Assembly (NCBI GenBank): GCA_902729315.2
Contig: LR746272.1
Coordinates: forward strand, 3,072,035 to 3,136,034
Reading direction: 5' to 3'
DNA length: 64,000 bases
Source of the DNA: Spirodela intermedia
Taxonomy: Eukaryota; Streptophyta; Magnoliopsida; Alismatales; Araceae
Translations under genes and position numbers: made by a program
Part shown: positions 12,375 through 25,800 of the stretch, one piece after another
Numbering within the stretch: position 1 is the stretch's first letter
Layout: each line of letters begins with the position of its first letter
The notes under the pieces: generated by a model
What the model saw: only the letters and a program-made list of their open reading frames with translations
Database searches by the model: none
Told to the model about the DNA's origin: nothing

Positions 12375-15300
12375 ATGTCAATGACAAAATTCGACATTGC
12401 AAATTTTGATATGAAGATTGATTTTGGCATTAGAAAAAGATAATGAAGGCAATCTTTGGACAATAAGAACTTAAAAAATATTTTTATAGTTGAGAAAAAA
12501 CAAAAAATGAAGTGATGAAGAATGTTATCAATTAGATTTAAAAGTATTTAGTAATATAATTATGTATGGTTGATAAGTTAATATATAATATTAGTGACCT
12601 AGAAGTTGCTTTTGATTTATGAAACCTATTAACAATATTATACATGTAAAAAACCCTTACAAATAAGCTATATTTAAGGGGAAATTATAAAACTTACATA
12701 TGAATGAATGCCAAATCTATTAAAACATATGATTATGTTTGGGCAAATTGATCACACAACTATGTAGTTTGAAGGTTACCAAGGAGGAAGAAGATCAAGC
12801 TTATACAATTATATCGTCCTTACCTAAGTCCCATGACCATTTGGTGACTATCACTACACAGAATAAAGGCACCTTAAAAATATAGGAGGTTAGATATGAT
12901 ATTATGCATAAATTTTTGACAAGTAATGAAACTAAGATTGTAAAAACTATGGCTCAATGAAGAAGACATTAGAAAATAGATATGATGATATGAAAAATCA
13001 AAGTTTAAAGAAAATTATATATGATAGTACTAAAAGGTTCATTGATTTGACACATAAACCTCGTGATGGAGGTAAAGTTTTGATGAGAAAAATTCTAAAA
13101 TATATAACTATTAGGATAGAAATCGTGAAAATTAACATATTTGATAGAATAATTATAACATTAATAGAAGTAAAAGACATACTAGCTTTGAGAAAAGTTT
13201 AATCTTCTTATGTTCCTTTGATGCAAGTTGCTACATTTATATCAATGAAAAAATTATTCTCAAAATTAAAAAAATATGCTTTGATTTATATGAAAGTAGT
13301 GAAAAATTGTTCGCTATATAAATTACTTAAGACAAGTATATATAGTGACATGTCATTACATTATAATGTGATTTAAGACACTACTATATTATGACATGAA
13401 TCTTGTAAAACTAGTTTCTATAAAACTTAGTGCTCTTTGTAAACAATGTAACATTTGTTACTTCTACTAAGAGAAGTAAAAATATAACTATGTACATTCA
13501 AATGTCTAGAGTATATTTGTAATTACTTCCTTTGAAGGAGCTTGATACTTTTTTCCATTTATTAATGACTTCTCTAGAAAGTTTGAGTTTATTTTTTAAA
13601 ACACATCAAATGTGTTTGATACCTTCAAACTTAAAAGTCAAAGTTAACAAAACAAACCAATAAGTAAATTAAAGTCTTATGTCCTGATAATGATGGTGAT
13701 TACACCTTTAAGATATTGCAAATTTTGGTTTGAAATTCATCATTTTACTATTTCACAAACAACAAAATAGAATAAAGTGGCTAAAAGGATGAATAAGACA
13801 TTACTTGAGAGACCTTGCCACATGAGATTATTGGTATGACTCTAAAAGTAATTTAGATCAAGGTTGTCAACATAGTAAATCACCCACCTAGTCTCAAGAC
13901 ACTTAAAAAGTTTGGTTTAGCAAACTATTACTCTACTTTAACCTACATATAAATGAATATCTTGCTTATTCTTTGTTTCAGATAATAAATACACCAAGTT
14001 GAATTTTAAGTTAAATAATATATTTATTATGATGTAAAAAAGTGTCAAGCGATTTAGACTACTTACGTTCATAACTTAGAAAATAGAGCTTATAAGTGGT
14101 GTCATATTTGATGAAGTATTAATATTTAGGAAATTTTAACATATGACCTCTAATGTGAATGACCCTAGTAGCTCAATTAATGTGGAGTTAATGATGATGC
14201 ATAAACAGTTGACAACAATTGAAAAAAATACTCACATTGTGAAGAGTCTCCTATACATAAAAAACATAGTAATGCTTAAAGTCAAAGATTATCTAAGAAG
14301 AAATGTAAAGATACCATTAATATTTGTATATATTTTTTTAGTTTTTTCAATTAATTCTTCTCATACAACAATATTTCACAAAGAAAGAAATTGACAATAA
14401 ACACAACAATAAATAAATAAATGAATAAATAATTTGTGGAAGAAATGAGTTCCCTTCAAAAAAATAACACTTGAAAAGTGGTATTACCCTCAAAGAGAAA
14501 GAAACAATCAAGTAAAATTTATTGTATTGGAAGAAAGATGATCTATTAACAATAGAAGCAACCAAATATAAGACTCAATTAGTTGTAAGAGATTTGGGTC
14601 GAAGAAATGTATTGATTATAATGAGAATTTTTACTAGTAGTAAAATACTATTTGATTAAAGTTAAGTTATGTTAACACTGTTTGATTTAACATTGAAGTA
14701 GTTTGATGTGAAATAATATTTCTTACATATAAATTTAGATGAAGAAGTATGTATATTACAATCAAAGGTTTTTTCCCACAAGTCAAAGAAAAACTAGTGG
14801 GGAAACTAAATAAATTTATCTATGATTAAAGAAGGCTCATCATCAATTGCACAAGAAATTTGACTACTTTATGTTGATGTATAATTACACAAGAAGTAAG
14901 TATGACAATTATGTTTATGCATATTTTCATAATAATGTTTTTTTGTTATCCTCGTGTGAAATATGTATAGTATGTTGAGTATATCAAAATTTATGGATGA
15001 GATAATTTAACTTAAAAATTACTAAAATTTGTAATTTGAAATGAGAGACATAAGTAATAAAATAAAAATCTTAAACATAGTCACAAAAAAATATTATAAT
15101 TGACCTTAAAAAACTTTAATAAGAAAGTCTTGGTTACATTCAACATGAAGAGAGTCAAAATAGTGAGTACACCTTTACCTCAACATTTTAGATTGTCTCT
15201 ATAATAGTTTTCTAAGTATTTTAAAGAGTATAAATAAGGGCTCAAAATAACATAGGTAAATGTGATCAATTGTCACATATATGCAATGGTTTACACTTAG

Positions 15301-15910
15301 ATTGATTTATCATAGTCATTTGTACTATTAATAGATATATGATAAGTCTAGAAAAGAAGCATTATAATGTAGTAAAATCAATTTTATGTTATCTTAAGTA
15401 AGACTTCATATTATAATTTATTTCTTTAACAGAAAATATATCTATTTTTTTAATTATATGACTTAAATCATATAAATGACACTGATAAGAGAAGATCTAC
15501 CACAATGTACATTTTTTCTCTAAGTAAAGGTCTTATCAGATTAAAAATAATTATTAACATATTATTGCACTTTTAAATACAAAATTTAATTACATTGTTA
15601 ATAGTTGATGAGACAAAAGAAATATTGTAGTTAAAAAGTTGTGAAAGTATTTTGGCATCAATCAAATTGTTGTATTTCTACATTGTGATAGTAATATGTA
15701 AGTTGTCTTGTAAAAATCCCATTTATCATTCAAAGAAAACATATTGATGTTAGATTTTCTAAATTATGTGAAGCTATTATTCAATGTGGCATTTAACTTG
15801 TGAAGAATGGTACCTAAGATAATGTTAGTGATTTAATGACTAACTTTTTACTAAGACTCAAATTTCATAATTGATTCAAATTGACAAATGTTTGCTCATG
15901 TTGATGAATG
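12375..15910 (+). pseudogene. Broken copia gag-pol region
   Basis: Fragments can be read in changing frames. Gag: MSMTKFDIANFD at 12375 and EEDQAYTIISSLPKS near 12787. Gag-pre-integrase: about 13090-13200 (VKINIFDRIIITLIEVKDI). Integrase: about 13510-13850, with FINDFSRK and further on an MNKTLLERPCHMRL-like segment. Reverse transcriptase: about 14590-15420, including FLHINLDEEVCILQS and a segment STPLPQHFRLS near 15160. RNase H: about 15650-15870, with HCDSN and a HIDVR-like region. Stops and frameshifts separate all of these, so no functional protein can be made. The 60-90-residue open frames inside are remnants, not genes. Confidence 0.8.
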
Positions 15911-15985
15911 AATATTCTAATATGAATGTATTTTTATTAAAAAAATTATTTCTTTAATATTTGTAGCAACTAATTTGGTCAAGTC

Positions 15986-15997
15986 AAAAGTGGAGAA
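15986..15997 (+). other. Polypurine tract of the copia element
   Basis: AAAAGTGGAGAA ends exactly where the right LTR begins with TGTTGTTA. This is the usual position of the plus-strand primer in LTR elements. Confidence 0.75.
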
Positions 15998-16615
15998 TGT
16001 TGTTATTGACTGCCAAACAAGTGGGTAAAAAAAAACTGCCAGAAAAAATATAGAAAGGAAAGTGTTACCAGAAAACATAAGAAAGCATTTAGGAAAACCT
16101 AAGAACTCTAACATCCTTGTAGAGTAAAGAGCTCCCTACTTCAAGGTGGAGAGTTGGCTTGAAAATTAGAGAAAGAGACAAGCCGTCTCCTCTTTCTCAT
16201 CAGGTGTCCCAATTGGATTGAAGAAGATAGAATATCTTTGGGCTCAAACCATTTGGGCAGAGTTTCTGCCATAATTATTTTTCTTTATATATTTCTCCAC
16301 CTTGGTTTATATTGTTCTTGGTGTGAATACAGGATTTTTTCTTCTCCAAACCACAAAAGAGTGCATCATCATCGATTGAATCATGTTATGAGGTGATTTC
16401 TACTTAGTTTATCATCACTAAAAGATCTACAACATTATGAGCGGTCATATCTTCGTAAAAATCCTATTTTTATAAGATAAATAAACGTTACATTATTTAG
16501 CTTTGCTGCTTTGACGCTTGCTCTCTTCTCCTTGCAGCGAGTGCTCTTCAGTTATCTACACAATGGCATATTTAGTAATTGAGAGATAATTTCTGATATC
16601 TAAGAATTTGGGTGC
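15998..16615 (+). repeat. 3' LTR, altered at its end
   Basis: Uninterrupted copy of the LTR beginning TGTTGTTATTGACTGCC. It lacks about 50 bases found at the end of the left LTR and runs from TAATTGAGAGATAATT straight into TCTGATATCTAAG, which resembles the sequence after the left LTR (TCTGATATCAAAG). Confidence 0.75.
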
Positions 16616-17447
16616 ACATGTACGGCCCATCAATTAATTGGACAACCAATTTGGGTTCATTGATCAAGCGGTCTCCTTTGAGCCACGGGAGTCTGGAGTG
16701 TGGGCCTCAGTTGGGCTAGTCTTCGTTCGGGCTTGGGCACAGCCTGATTGGGCCACCGCTGGGGTTGTCGGCCTTGTAGAAGCAGCTGGAGGTGAGGTCA
16801 CTCGACTTGCGATGCACCCGGTTTCACCGCTCTCCCCCATCTGGATGATCCGTCTTCTGGTGGAAACGTGCGGGGCTGGCGTTGGAGGAGAGAAGAGGGC
16901 CAGTCGGGGGAAGGGATCGGGCGGCGAGCGGCGGAGCTGCGGCTAGAGGCGAGAGGGAGGAGCTGACGGGAAGCGAGGGTGATTCACGAGGTAAGGTCAT
17001 GAGTGCGCCGTTTCACCCTAGATTCATTGGGGTTTCGACCACCCCGCCCCTTCTCTGTATTCTTTTCGTTCGATTTCTAGGTTTCCCATCCTCCCCCGCC
17101 GTTGCTCAATTCCACCTCCGGACGAGGACCCTGGGTGAGGCACGGTTAGTGCGAGCGGAAGAGGATCAGAGGGGTGTAACCAACAAGAAGAAAATTGACT
17201 AAATGAAAGAGCAAATAGAAAGATTTCAGGTGGATGTGCTTGTGTGCAGGCTCCAGAGAGAGAGGGGAGATATAGAGACGTTTTGAGGTTGAGGGAGTGA
17301 GGAAGGAGTGGCGCAAGGAGAGAGGGAAAGAGAGGAAATAGAGTCTAGCTGAGACTGGGTGGGGGCGGTCAAGAGGGTTGAGTGGTATCTCCCCCTCTGC
17401 TTCCATCTTCCTCTCTCTTGGAGATTTTGAGCTGTCAACAATCTGCA
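16616..17447 (+). promoter_or_regulatory. Upstream region and leader of the RRM gene
   Basis: GC-rich sequence begins right after the retrotransposon. It contains TGGGCC/TGGGCT-type boxes near 16700-16755, typical of housekeeping gene promoters, and several short upstream ATGs. CACGAG|GTAAGG near 16990 could be a leader splice donor, but I could not place the partner acceptor. Small open frames on both strands here have no domain and are not called. Confidence 0.4.
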
Positions 17448-19827
17448 ATGGCCACCAAACTTGTGGTTCGTATCTCTTCCCCTCTTCTGTCTTTCGAAAA
17501 GTATTTTTGTCGTTAGGTCGATTCTTTAATTTCGCTATTATCTTTGGGACTTATCGTCCAGGTTCTAGGAATCCCATGGGATGTAGAGACGGAAGGCCTG
17601 AGGCAGTACATGAGCAAATTTGGGGAATTAGATGATTGCATTGTGATGAAGGTATTATTTCTTTTCTAACGATTCTAGCTAAGTTCATTCTTCTTCCTTT
17701 TTTTTCATTGTTTCACGGCCTCTCTTTTGTTTACGTGAAGCATAGTGTTTTTTCTGATTTCTCCTTCTATAGACATGTATATGTAATTGGCTGCTTTACA
17801 TTTTTGCTGATTTATTTTCCCTTCTTTTGTGGATGTTGTTATGCGTGGCTTGATGCTTTTCAGATCCTGTCTTTTGTTTTTTTGGGAATACGGATGATAA
17901 GATGTACTTTTATGGATAGCCTCAGACAGCCCATGCTGAGAAGAGAATCGTGGAGCTAATAAAGCACAGTCTTAGATGACTCCTCATGAGCACGGTCTTA
18001 GATCCTGTCTTTTGCTTTTCCTCTTGTTTGACTTATGCAGACAAAGCTTCGGCATCTTAAAGGCAGGATGTTGTATTCCAGTTGTAAAAATCTCCCCGCA
18101 TTTTCGCCTCATGTTTTTTAACTTTTCATCTTCTGTGACCCAAAAATACTATCCTATTTTTTCCTAGATTTAGCAACTCTGCTCTGTCTTTCCTAGAGTC
18201 TATCAGTGGGGATTCACTTAGATTCGGGTTTGGTGTATCAACTTTCAGCTAAGAGGATAGTCGGTCACTGGTCGTTCGACTTGCTGAGTCCATCTAGTCA
18301 CTTGGTTCCGATCGTGACTCTTTCACCCTATATCATATCATCGTACCCCAGTGGCTGATTAAATATAGTGCCTGAACCATTTCTTATCAGATTAAAACTA
18401 AGAGCTCGCAGGCATATTTTTCTCTTCTTTACGTTGATGAACCCCAACCGCCACTTAGGCTTTAATAACTTTCAGTCGCCTCTGAAAGGGCTCACTGCAA
18501 CCAGTCGTAAGGCTAGTCTGAAGCGAACATTTAATTTTTCGAAATTATTTTGGTGACCTTGTTTGATCAAAATGCAGTCTAGTGTATCAAAGTTCCTGTT
18601 TATCTCCAAAAGACCTCTCTTATGTATTTTCTGTATGAGTCATTGGGATTCTTACACATACCGAGGAGTTGGGGTTAAGATAAACTGAGTAGGCGTACAT
18701 CAACTTGCTAAAGTAGAGCTGAAACAGAGAAAACTCACTTGGAAATATAAATATGCTCATCTTAAACTTTCTACCTGTCAGGTAAGATGAGAAAGATTCA
18801 AGAGTTCAAGTTCATTACCTTTCTCTATGTAGTCTCTAACATGATTGCTAAGTTGATTTTCTTCTGTCCTTGTATTGATCCCTAAATGGTGAATTAATGA
18901 ACGAATCATAGTTACGAGATAACTTTAGGTGGCTAAGTGCATTCATGCTGGAGATTTAATGATTTATCTATGAAACTAGACTTTAAATATATATATATAT
19001 ATATATATATTGCGAACAGATCTATTCATTTTAAACTACATACGCCATAGCCTTATTGAATGGTAGGTGGAGAAAAGGAAGTTAGACATCATTGCCGATT
19101 TTTCAATCATGGTGAATGGCTAACGAAGACTACAACTGGGTAATTCTCTCTTTGTATTAGTAAGAAAAATTATGAGTCGGATCCAGGTGGCTGAAAGGGT
19201 GCTCATCAAGTGATCCATGGTACGATGGGCATTAATCATTGATATATTGATGATACTGTTCTCTATTGCTGAGATGGAATGACTTTAGATCCTGATGGTT
19301 TTCTTCGTGGATAGTGGGATCAGGATTAGCTTTGAATAGCTCATTGGCTGCAGCATTTTGCGAGAGAATTTCTATTGTCCACCTGTCATACCAATCTTGA
19401 ACCGTGCTTAATGTCTGTACAAATGCATTGAAAACCTCAAAAGGTTCTGAAAAAAACAAACTTGAACTAAGTGTATGCGTTATTGAGGAATCCTGTCACA
19501 TAATATATGAAGACATGAGTGCTTGCGACATAAATGATACCCTACTGTCTTAGACTTATCTGCATCGAGATTTCATTTTGATTTTAGGAGACTGTTTATA
19601 GATATTTATTGGATGAAACTATTTCCCAGTTTACTAGTAGTTTTATATTTATTACGCTTGCTTTCACTGCTGAGTTTGTGTATCATCTCTATTTTTTCCA
19701 TTAATTTGCCTAAAATTCAAGCATAATTTATTTTCTGGTATAACAGGAAAGGTCAACTGGACGTTCCCGTGGGTTTGGCTATGTCACCTTTGCATCAGCT
19801 GAGGATGCGAAGGTATCTCTGTCTGTC

Positions 19828-19861
<34 letters not shown>

Positions 19862-22800
19862 AACCTCTCTCTTCATCATTTTATTTTTTACCTCAATATT
19901 TTACTTCCTCATCATTTCACATAAGAAGTTATCTTCACTTTCTATTGGCTATTCTCTGTGCCTGATGGATATGCTCATTTCTGTTCACTTTCTTCTTACT
20001 TAGAGTTTTACTTTTCATTGAGTTATTTGCTGAAAGTTGTCAATTACCGTCTTTGGATTATTTGGCTCTTAATTTTCTTTAATATGGTGTCAAACAATGG
20101 CAGACCATGTTTTGGTGACTAACTGCTGAGCACTAATGAGGCTTACTTTAGACCTTGTATGGTTATACATGTATACAATCCGGTATTTGGACATGTTACA
20201 TAAAATTGGTTACCAAGTAGTAAAATGTCTTGCAAATAGTATGGGCTGTTCAGATGAAATAAAGTAAAAATGTATCGTCTTGTGGTTATCTTGAGAGGGG
20301 AGGAGCACATATAGGTCGTTGAGATTCGCTGATCACTATGCACGAAATCAGATGATTGCTATCTTGTTGAGGGAACCGCCCAATGAGATACCCATATTAA
20401 CAACAAAATTTAGATGCAGATTGATGGCCTAATCTTTGAGTGGATATATTGGAATAAGATTGAGGATGTGCTCACTCGTTTTCATGACTGAATTGGTGCA
20501 CGTATTTGGGTCCTTTCCAGACGTTTTCTGTCATATCTGAAATTAAGCTGCCACCTTTGATGGATTTTGTATTAATATCGCTGGAAGATTGAATGCAAGT
20601 TGTGTAATTATATTAATACTGTCATATGTTGTGATAACATGTACTTTAACTTGACATGAATGCTTACCAATATGCATAAAAAGTCCTACGGATAATTGAC
20701 ACTATCTTTCTTCATTAACTGTAAATTTGTGAGGCAGTTACATAGTTCTGCTATCTTAAACCAGCCAATAACCGTTATCTTGTTTTATCTGATTTGGGGT
20801 TTTGCATTGTTAAAATCATTGTTGCGGGCTTGTACAATACTTATGTGTGCGTACTTATTATGTTGCATAATTTTGCTACCTATATTCGATTTCCTGATGT
20901 AGTCTTGAATTCAGCTGACACTATCCTCTTGTAATCCAGAAAGCCCTTGAGAGTGAACATGTTCTGGGAAACAGAACTCTTGAGGTGAAAATAGCTACCC
21001 CAAAGGTGGGATAAATTCGTCCTTTGCTGGTTTCCAGCGATCATTTTTATGCTTCCCATGAGTTAAGATGCCACTATCTTCAGGAAAATGACCAACTTAT
21101 GTTACAGGAAGAAATGATGTCATCTGCTTCGAAAAAGGCTACTCGGATATTTGTTGCCCGAATTCCACCATCTGTCACTGAGTCAACATTCCAGAAGTAA
21201 GATGGGTTCTTCATCCATTACGGGTGAAGAGTCAGTAATATGTGTTTACAGATTTGTGCGTTTTAAATGTGATGGGAAGACTGATGGCAACTTTTTGCAG
21301 TTACTTTGCAACATATGGTGAGATTACTGATGTATATATGCCGAAGGTGAGACTTAATAGCCTAAATATTAAGCTCTATCACCAGACTGCTTTACCTTTT
21401 GTATGTTGATGCACTCTGGAATGAAATCTCACCTACGTCGTAAAAGCCAATACTCTACATTATAATTTCTCTATTTTATGGTTTATGTAATGTTCCTACT
21501 GATGCCATGAATATTTCTTCTCTTTCTTTGTTTCAATTATTTTTTGGGATTCCTCGTTGTTTTATTCATGATGCTCCACCCATCCAAGGTGCATGTCTGC
21601 AGGATTGTCCCGAATTAAATGCTACAGAAATCTTTCACTTTATAGTTCATATTGAGGTGTATAATTTAACTTATGGGTTTGATTTAGGACCGTTTTTGGA
21701 ATTTCTATTATACAGTAATTTTCAAAAGTTTGTTATCTTGACATAGAATCTGCAATTGGTGTACCACTCAAGGTACATGGGGTTAATAATTGTGATGAGG
21801 TTTAAACATATGGCAGTGGATGTGTTGCAAACAACTATGAAGGATATTCTTTGAAGTGGTTAGCCTTTTGGCGAGCTTTTTGTTCTTCTGTTGCTCTTTT
21901 TTCTCCTTTTTTTGTTTCTGAAACTGGCGAGCTCTCTCACTCTTTTTCATCCTTTATCATTGTTATTATTTTGAATTGCCTCAGTATATGCTTTGTAGAC
22001 AAAGCTCGGTACCTGCTGTTGTCGTCTGTCGTCTGCAGAGTATATCTCCATAGCCTAGGGGTGTTGCTTGTGGTGCCAAAAAAAATATAATCCGTGCTCT
22101 CATTCTCTTGTAGGATTAAGGTGGAACGATTAATTCGACAAAAACTTTTCTAACTAGTTTTCACTGATAAAAAATACCGACGATGGTTTCTTAGTAGAAA
22201 TGATTTAACTTATACTGAGAAGGGGAAAGAACTTGGATGTTGTTGGAAAGAAGAAAATCATGAAAGTATACATACAAAGTTGCATGCACATCATTAAACC
22301 TTGTGTGTTGGATGCTAGTTCACCATTTTTTGGTGTAACGTGGTAATTTTTTCTAGTAGACATATGGGATAGCAATATTTCATTTACAGCACAATACAAT
22401 GAGTCTGTATTTTCTTTCCACCTATGAGAGGCTAGATTTAATGCTTCCTATATTGATTGCTGGCATCCTTTTTGCAATTATTTGTTTTCATGGCAATCTT
22501 AGATGTTTGATTATTGGCTGAAATTTTTAGGATCAAGGATCAAAAGGTCATCGAGGGATTGGTTTTATCACATTCGAAAGTTCAGGTATTGGTCAGATCT
22601 ATCATTGGTTTATAATGCTACACAATGAGTCGAGATGTTCATTTGTTTTTGTTAGTTTGCTATCAGTGTCTACAGCTAGTATTTCTCTTCTTTTTCAGAA
22701 TGTTTATAGCATTGCATGGGTTCTCCAATGATTTTGGGGGATGAGAAATCAACTAAGAGTGAGGATGAGACAGAAATTTTGTTTTTAAGTAATCTGTTCC

Positions 22801-25800
22801 TTATCTAGCCGCTTGGAGTCCCTTAAAATTCTCATGGATATCCTGAAAGATTATCAGATTGCATCTGGTCAAAGAATCAATAAAGAAATAAGTATTCTTC
22901 TGGTCAAAAACATTTTTTTATTTATGTATTGTGTTCATTTGTAAACTTCTATTTGATTTAGCTCAACGGAAATTCATAAACTTTGCTAGTGTTGACCCTG
23001 ATAAAAGCGTTACTTTTACTGATTCGCTATTTTCTTTTGCTACCCATGCACTCCACTTCTCCCTTCTTTCCTCAGGAAAATTATACTGAGTCAAAGGGTT
23101 GTGCACTGAGAAATGATGGCGCTCTAGAGAAAATGTGTATTGGTAATGTAAAAGAAATGCCATGTTCTCTTTGTGGTCCAGGTTTTTTTTCGTATAATTA
23201 GCAGAGGTAGGTGATGATTTACCAAGGAATAATGGAAGGTATCAGGAGATAGGTGGGTAAACCTCGTATCAAGGGCTCCGCCCTAATCCAAATTTTGTTG
23301 TCAGATGACTTGAAATCGCTTGATATCCTTTAAGAAAATATTTTGAAAGAAACTGGAAGGGGTTTGTAGCTATAGATGCTAAATGTTGACGGAAGGATTA
23401 ATTGTTAATAGCAGTCCTTTATTTCCCCATTCAATACCTGGGACTTCCAAACTTAGGGCAGTCTGCACAGCCAGAAGTTTCAAGAAGGAAATCCTAATGG
23501 GTGCAGTAAAACTGTGATTGACCTGAAATAAACAAGCTATAGACCATATCCTGTGGTATGGGGTTCACCAATTATGAAGTGATAAATTTATGAAAATGAT
23601 CAAATGATAAGATTAAATTCCCGTTTAAAATGATAGCTGATGGTATCAATATCTTATACCTTGCCGTGATTTCCATGACATATACTTGCCCCATCTTTCC
23701 ACCATTATCGTTGAAACCATGTGAGATTGATTTATTTCTGGTTTAAGTTAGAGTTTAAATTAAAATTTCTTGAGCCTCATTATGAATGTTGTTCACTTTG
23801 CCTGGTGATTGGAGAATGCCTATTTCTATATCGTATTTGAACACCTATTTTCTATTATAGTTTGATAAATGGTCATCTTGTTTCCTTTGATAAAATGGTG
23901 ATCCTTACAGCATGATATTTCACTGTGTAAGCATTGACTGTGTACAAGCACTGATATAACAGAATTTCGCAGCGCCATAGTCAAGCTGGTTTTTTCTATT
24001 AATTTGACAGCCAGATGTGTACCTTTTGTTGTATTCTGTGAAGCCATTGTTAAACTACATTATTCTAGCTTTCTTGCTTACTGTAGCGCATATTCTTGCT
24101 ATGATTCTCTGTGTTGAGATCTTGGATATAATGATTTCTCTTGTGCTTTTCTTTTTTCATATTTACAAAAATGCTTTATCTTATTTTCGAGCAGACTCTG
24201 TGGATGCCTTAATGGCAGACACTCACGAGTTAGGAGGTTCAACTGTAGTTGTTGATCGGGCAACCCCCAAGGTGATTTTCCTTCATTTTCGTCAATTTGC
24301 ATTGTGAATACCTTTGGTGATTCTCTTAGTTGAGGGCACTGGTTAGTATATTTAGATGATCCATTGCCAACCAGCTTAAGGATCCACCGATCAACTCTAC
24401 CATGGTTTTTTCGGTTCAGATAACTGGCTTATTTCCCACTGAAGTATGTTTCAAGTTGATTGCCTTTAGATGATGCATGGATTGCAAACCCAAGTTTCTA
24501 ACATGTTCAGCATGGCATTTGTGTTTTATCTTGCTATCCTTGTCATTGTTTCCCAGTGTTCATCCCCATTTAGAAACATGGGAAAATGATGACGAGGTGT
24601 TTGCTAACAACATTCTTGCTGCTTATTTTCGTTTGTGTGAACTAACTAGCGGTTGGTCTGATGGATTCAGGATGAGGAAGTGAGGCAACCAACCCGTTTC
24701 CCTCAGGGTGGTTATGGTGCATACAATGCTTACATGTCTGCAGCAACTCGATACGCTGCACTGGGTGCTCCCACACTTTATGACCATCCTGGTCCTGCAT
24801 TTGGAAGTGGGTTCAGTATGAATTATGTCTCTATGTGAATGCAGCACAGAAATATTTTCCAGATAATGCTGACTTGGTGGAGTATTTTGTTTCACAGAGC
24901 CTAATCGCGCAAGCAGCAAAAAGATATTCGTCGGTAGGCTTCCCCAGGAAGCAACTGTTGAGGATTTACGCGAGTATTTCAGTAGATTTGGCCATATTAT
25001 AGATGTTTATGTTCCAAAGGTAATGTGGATGATGTTTCTTTATGCATGAGGTCACATCAGTTATCTTACCGGGGATTGTGTATAACTCAGGATCCTAAGA
25101 AGACGGGGCACAGGGGCTTTGGTTTCGTAACTTTTGCTGAAGAAGGTGTGGCAGATCGAGTATCGCGTAGAACTCATGAGATCCATGGGCAAGAGGTACG
25201 TTTTGAGGTTTCTTGGTTGTCTCACAAAACTATGCTCATATCCCCCCTGTTTCGACCTTTTGAATAATAGTGCAAAGTATTATCTACCTGTTTTGTTGGT
25301 ATATTTGCCGCATTTTTTTAAAAAAATAAAATCTAGCTGTGACTGTATTAGTACAGTTCAGCAGTACAGTTCAGCATCAGATTAAGACCCATAGACTGAA
25401 AAACCTAATGGTGCTTCACGAAGTCAACTGCAACGTTTAGTGATTCAGTTTGAGTTAGGTTCAGCTTTTCGGAGTCTTTACTCCAGCTGAAAGGCTTGAA
25501 CTATGCTACGTATTCCATTTTAATGTATGAAACATGGGAGCTATGAAGTCTACTATGAAAACGAAGTGAAAAATATTGCGCTCTGACTCGGAGATTTCTT
25601 GAAAATAAAAATTATTAAAAACTTGAGAATGTAGCCATGAATATTTTCAATGTCGAGGAAAATATTATTTTAGGGATTTTTCTTAGAAGAGACATTCTTT
25701 TACTCTCCTCATCTCCCTTATAAAGGAAGAACAGGCCAATAAGAATGTAGCAGAGGCATTGGTCGCATATGACATGTGCCGTGCCAGATAGTGACGGGCA

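Larger units (their letters stand above)
9924..16615 (+). mobile_element. Degenerate Ty1/copia LTR retrotransposon with nested insertion
   Basis: Both ends start with the same LTR sequence (TGTTGTTATTGACT at 9924 and again at 15998), and similarity continues through TTTTCTTTATATATTTCTCC-like, AGGTGATTT and CTACAACATT segments. A primer-binding-like site TGATATCAAAG follows the left LTR at about 12324. A polypurine tract AAAAGTGGAGAA lies directly before the right LTR at 15986-15997. Between them the domain order gag, gag-pre-integrase, integrase, reverse transcriptase, RNase H can be followed in broken frames, which is the order of Ty1/copia. Many stop codons and frameshifts show that it is old and inactive. 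ACATG flanks both sides (9919-9923 and 16616-16620), a candidate 5-bp target duplication, although the right LTR end is altered. Confidence 0.85.
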
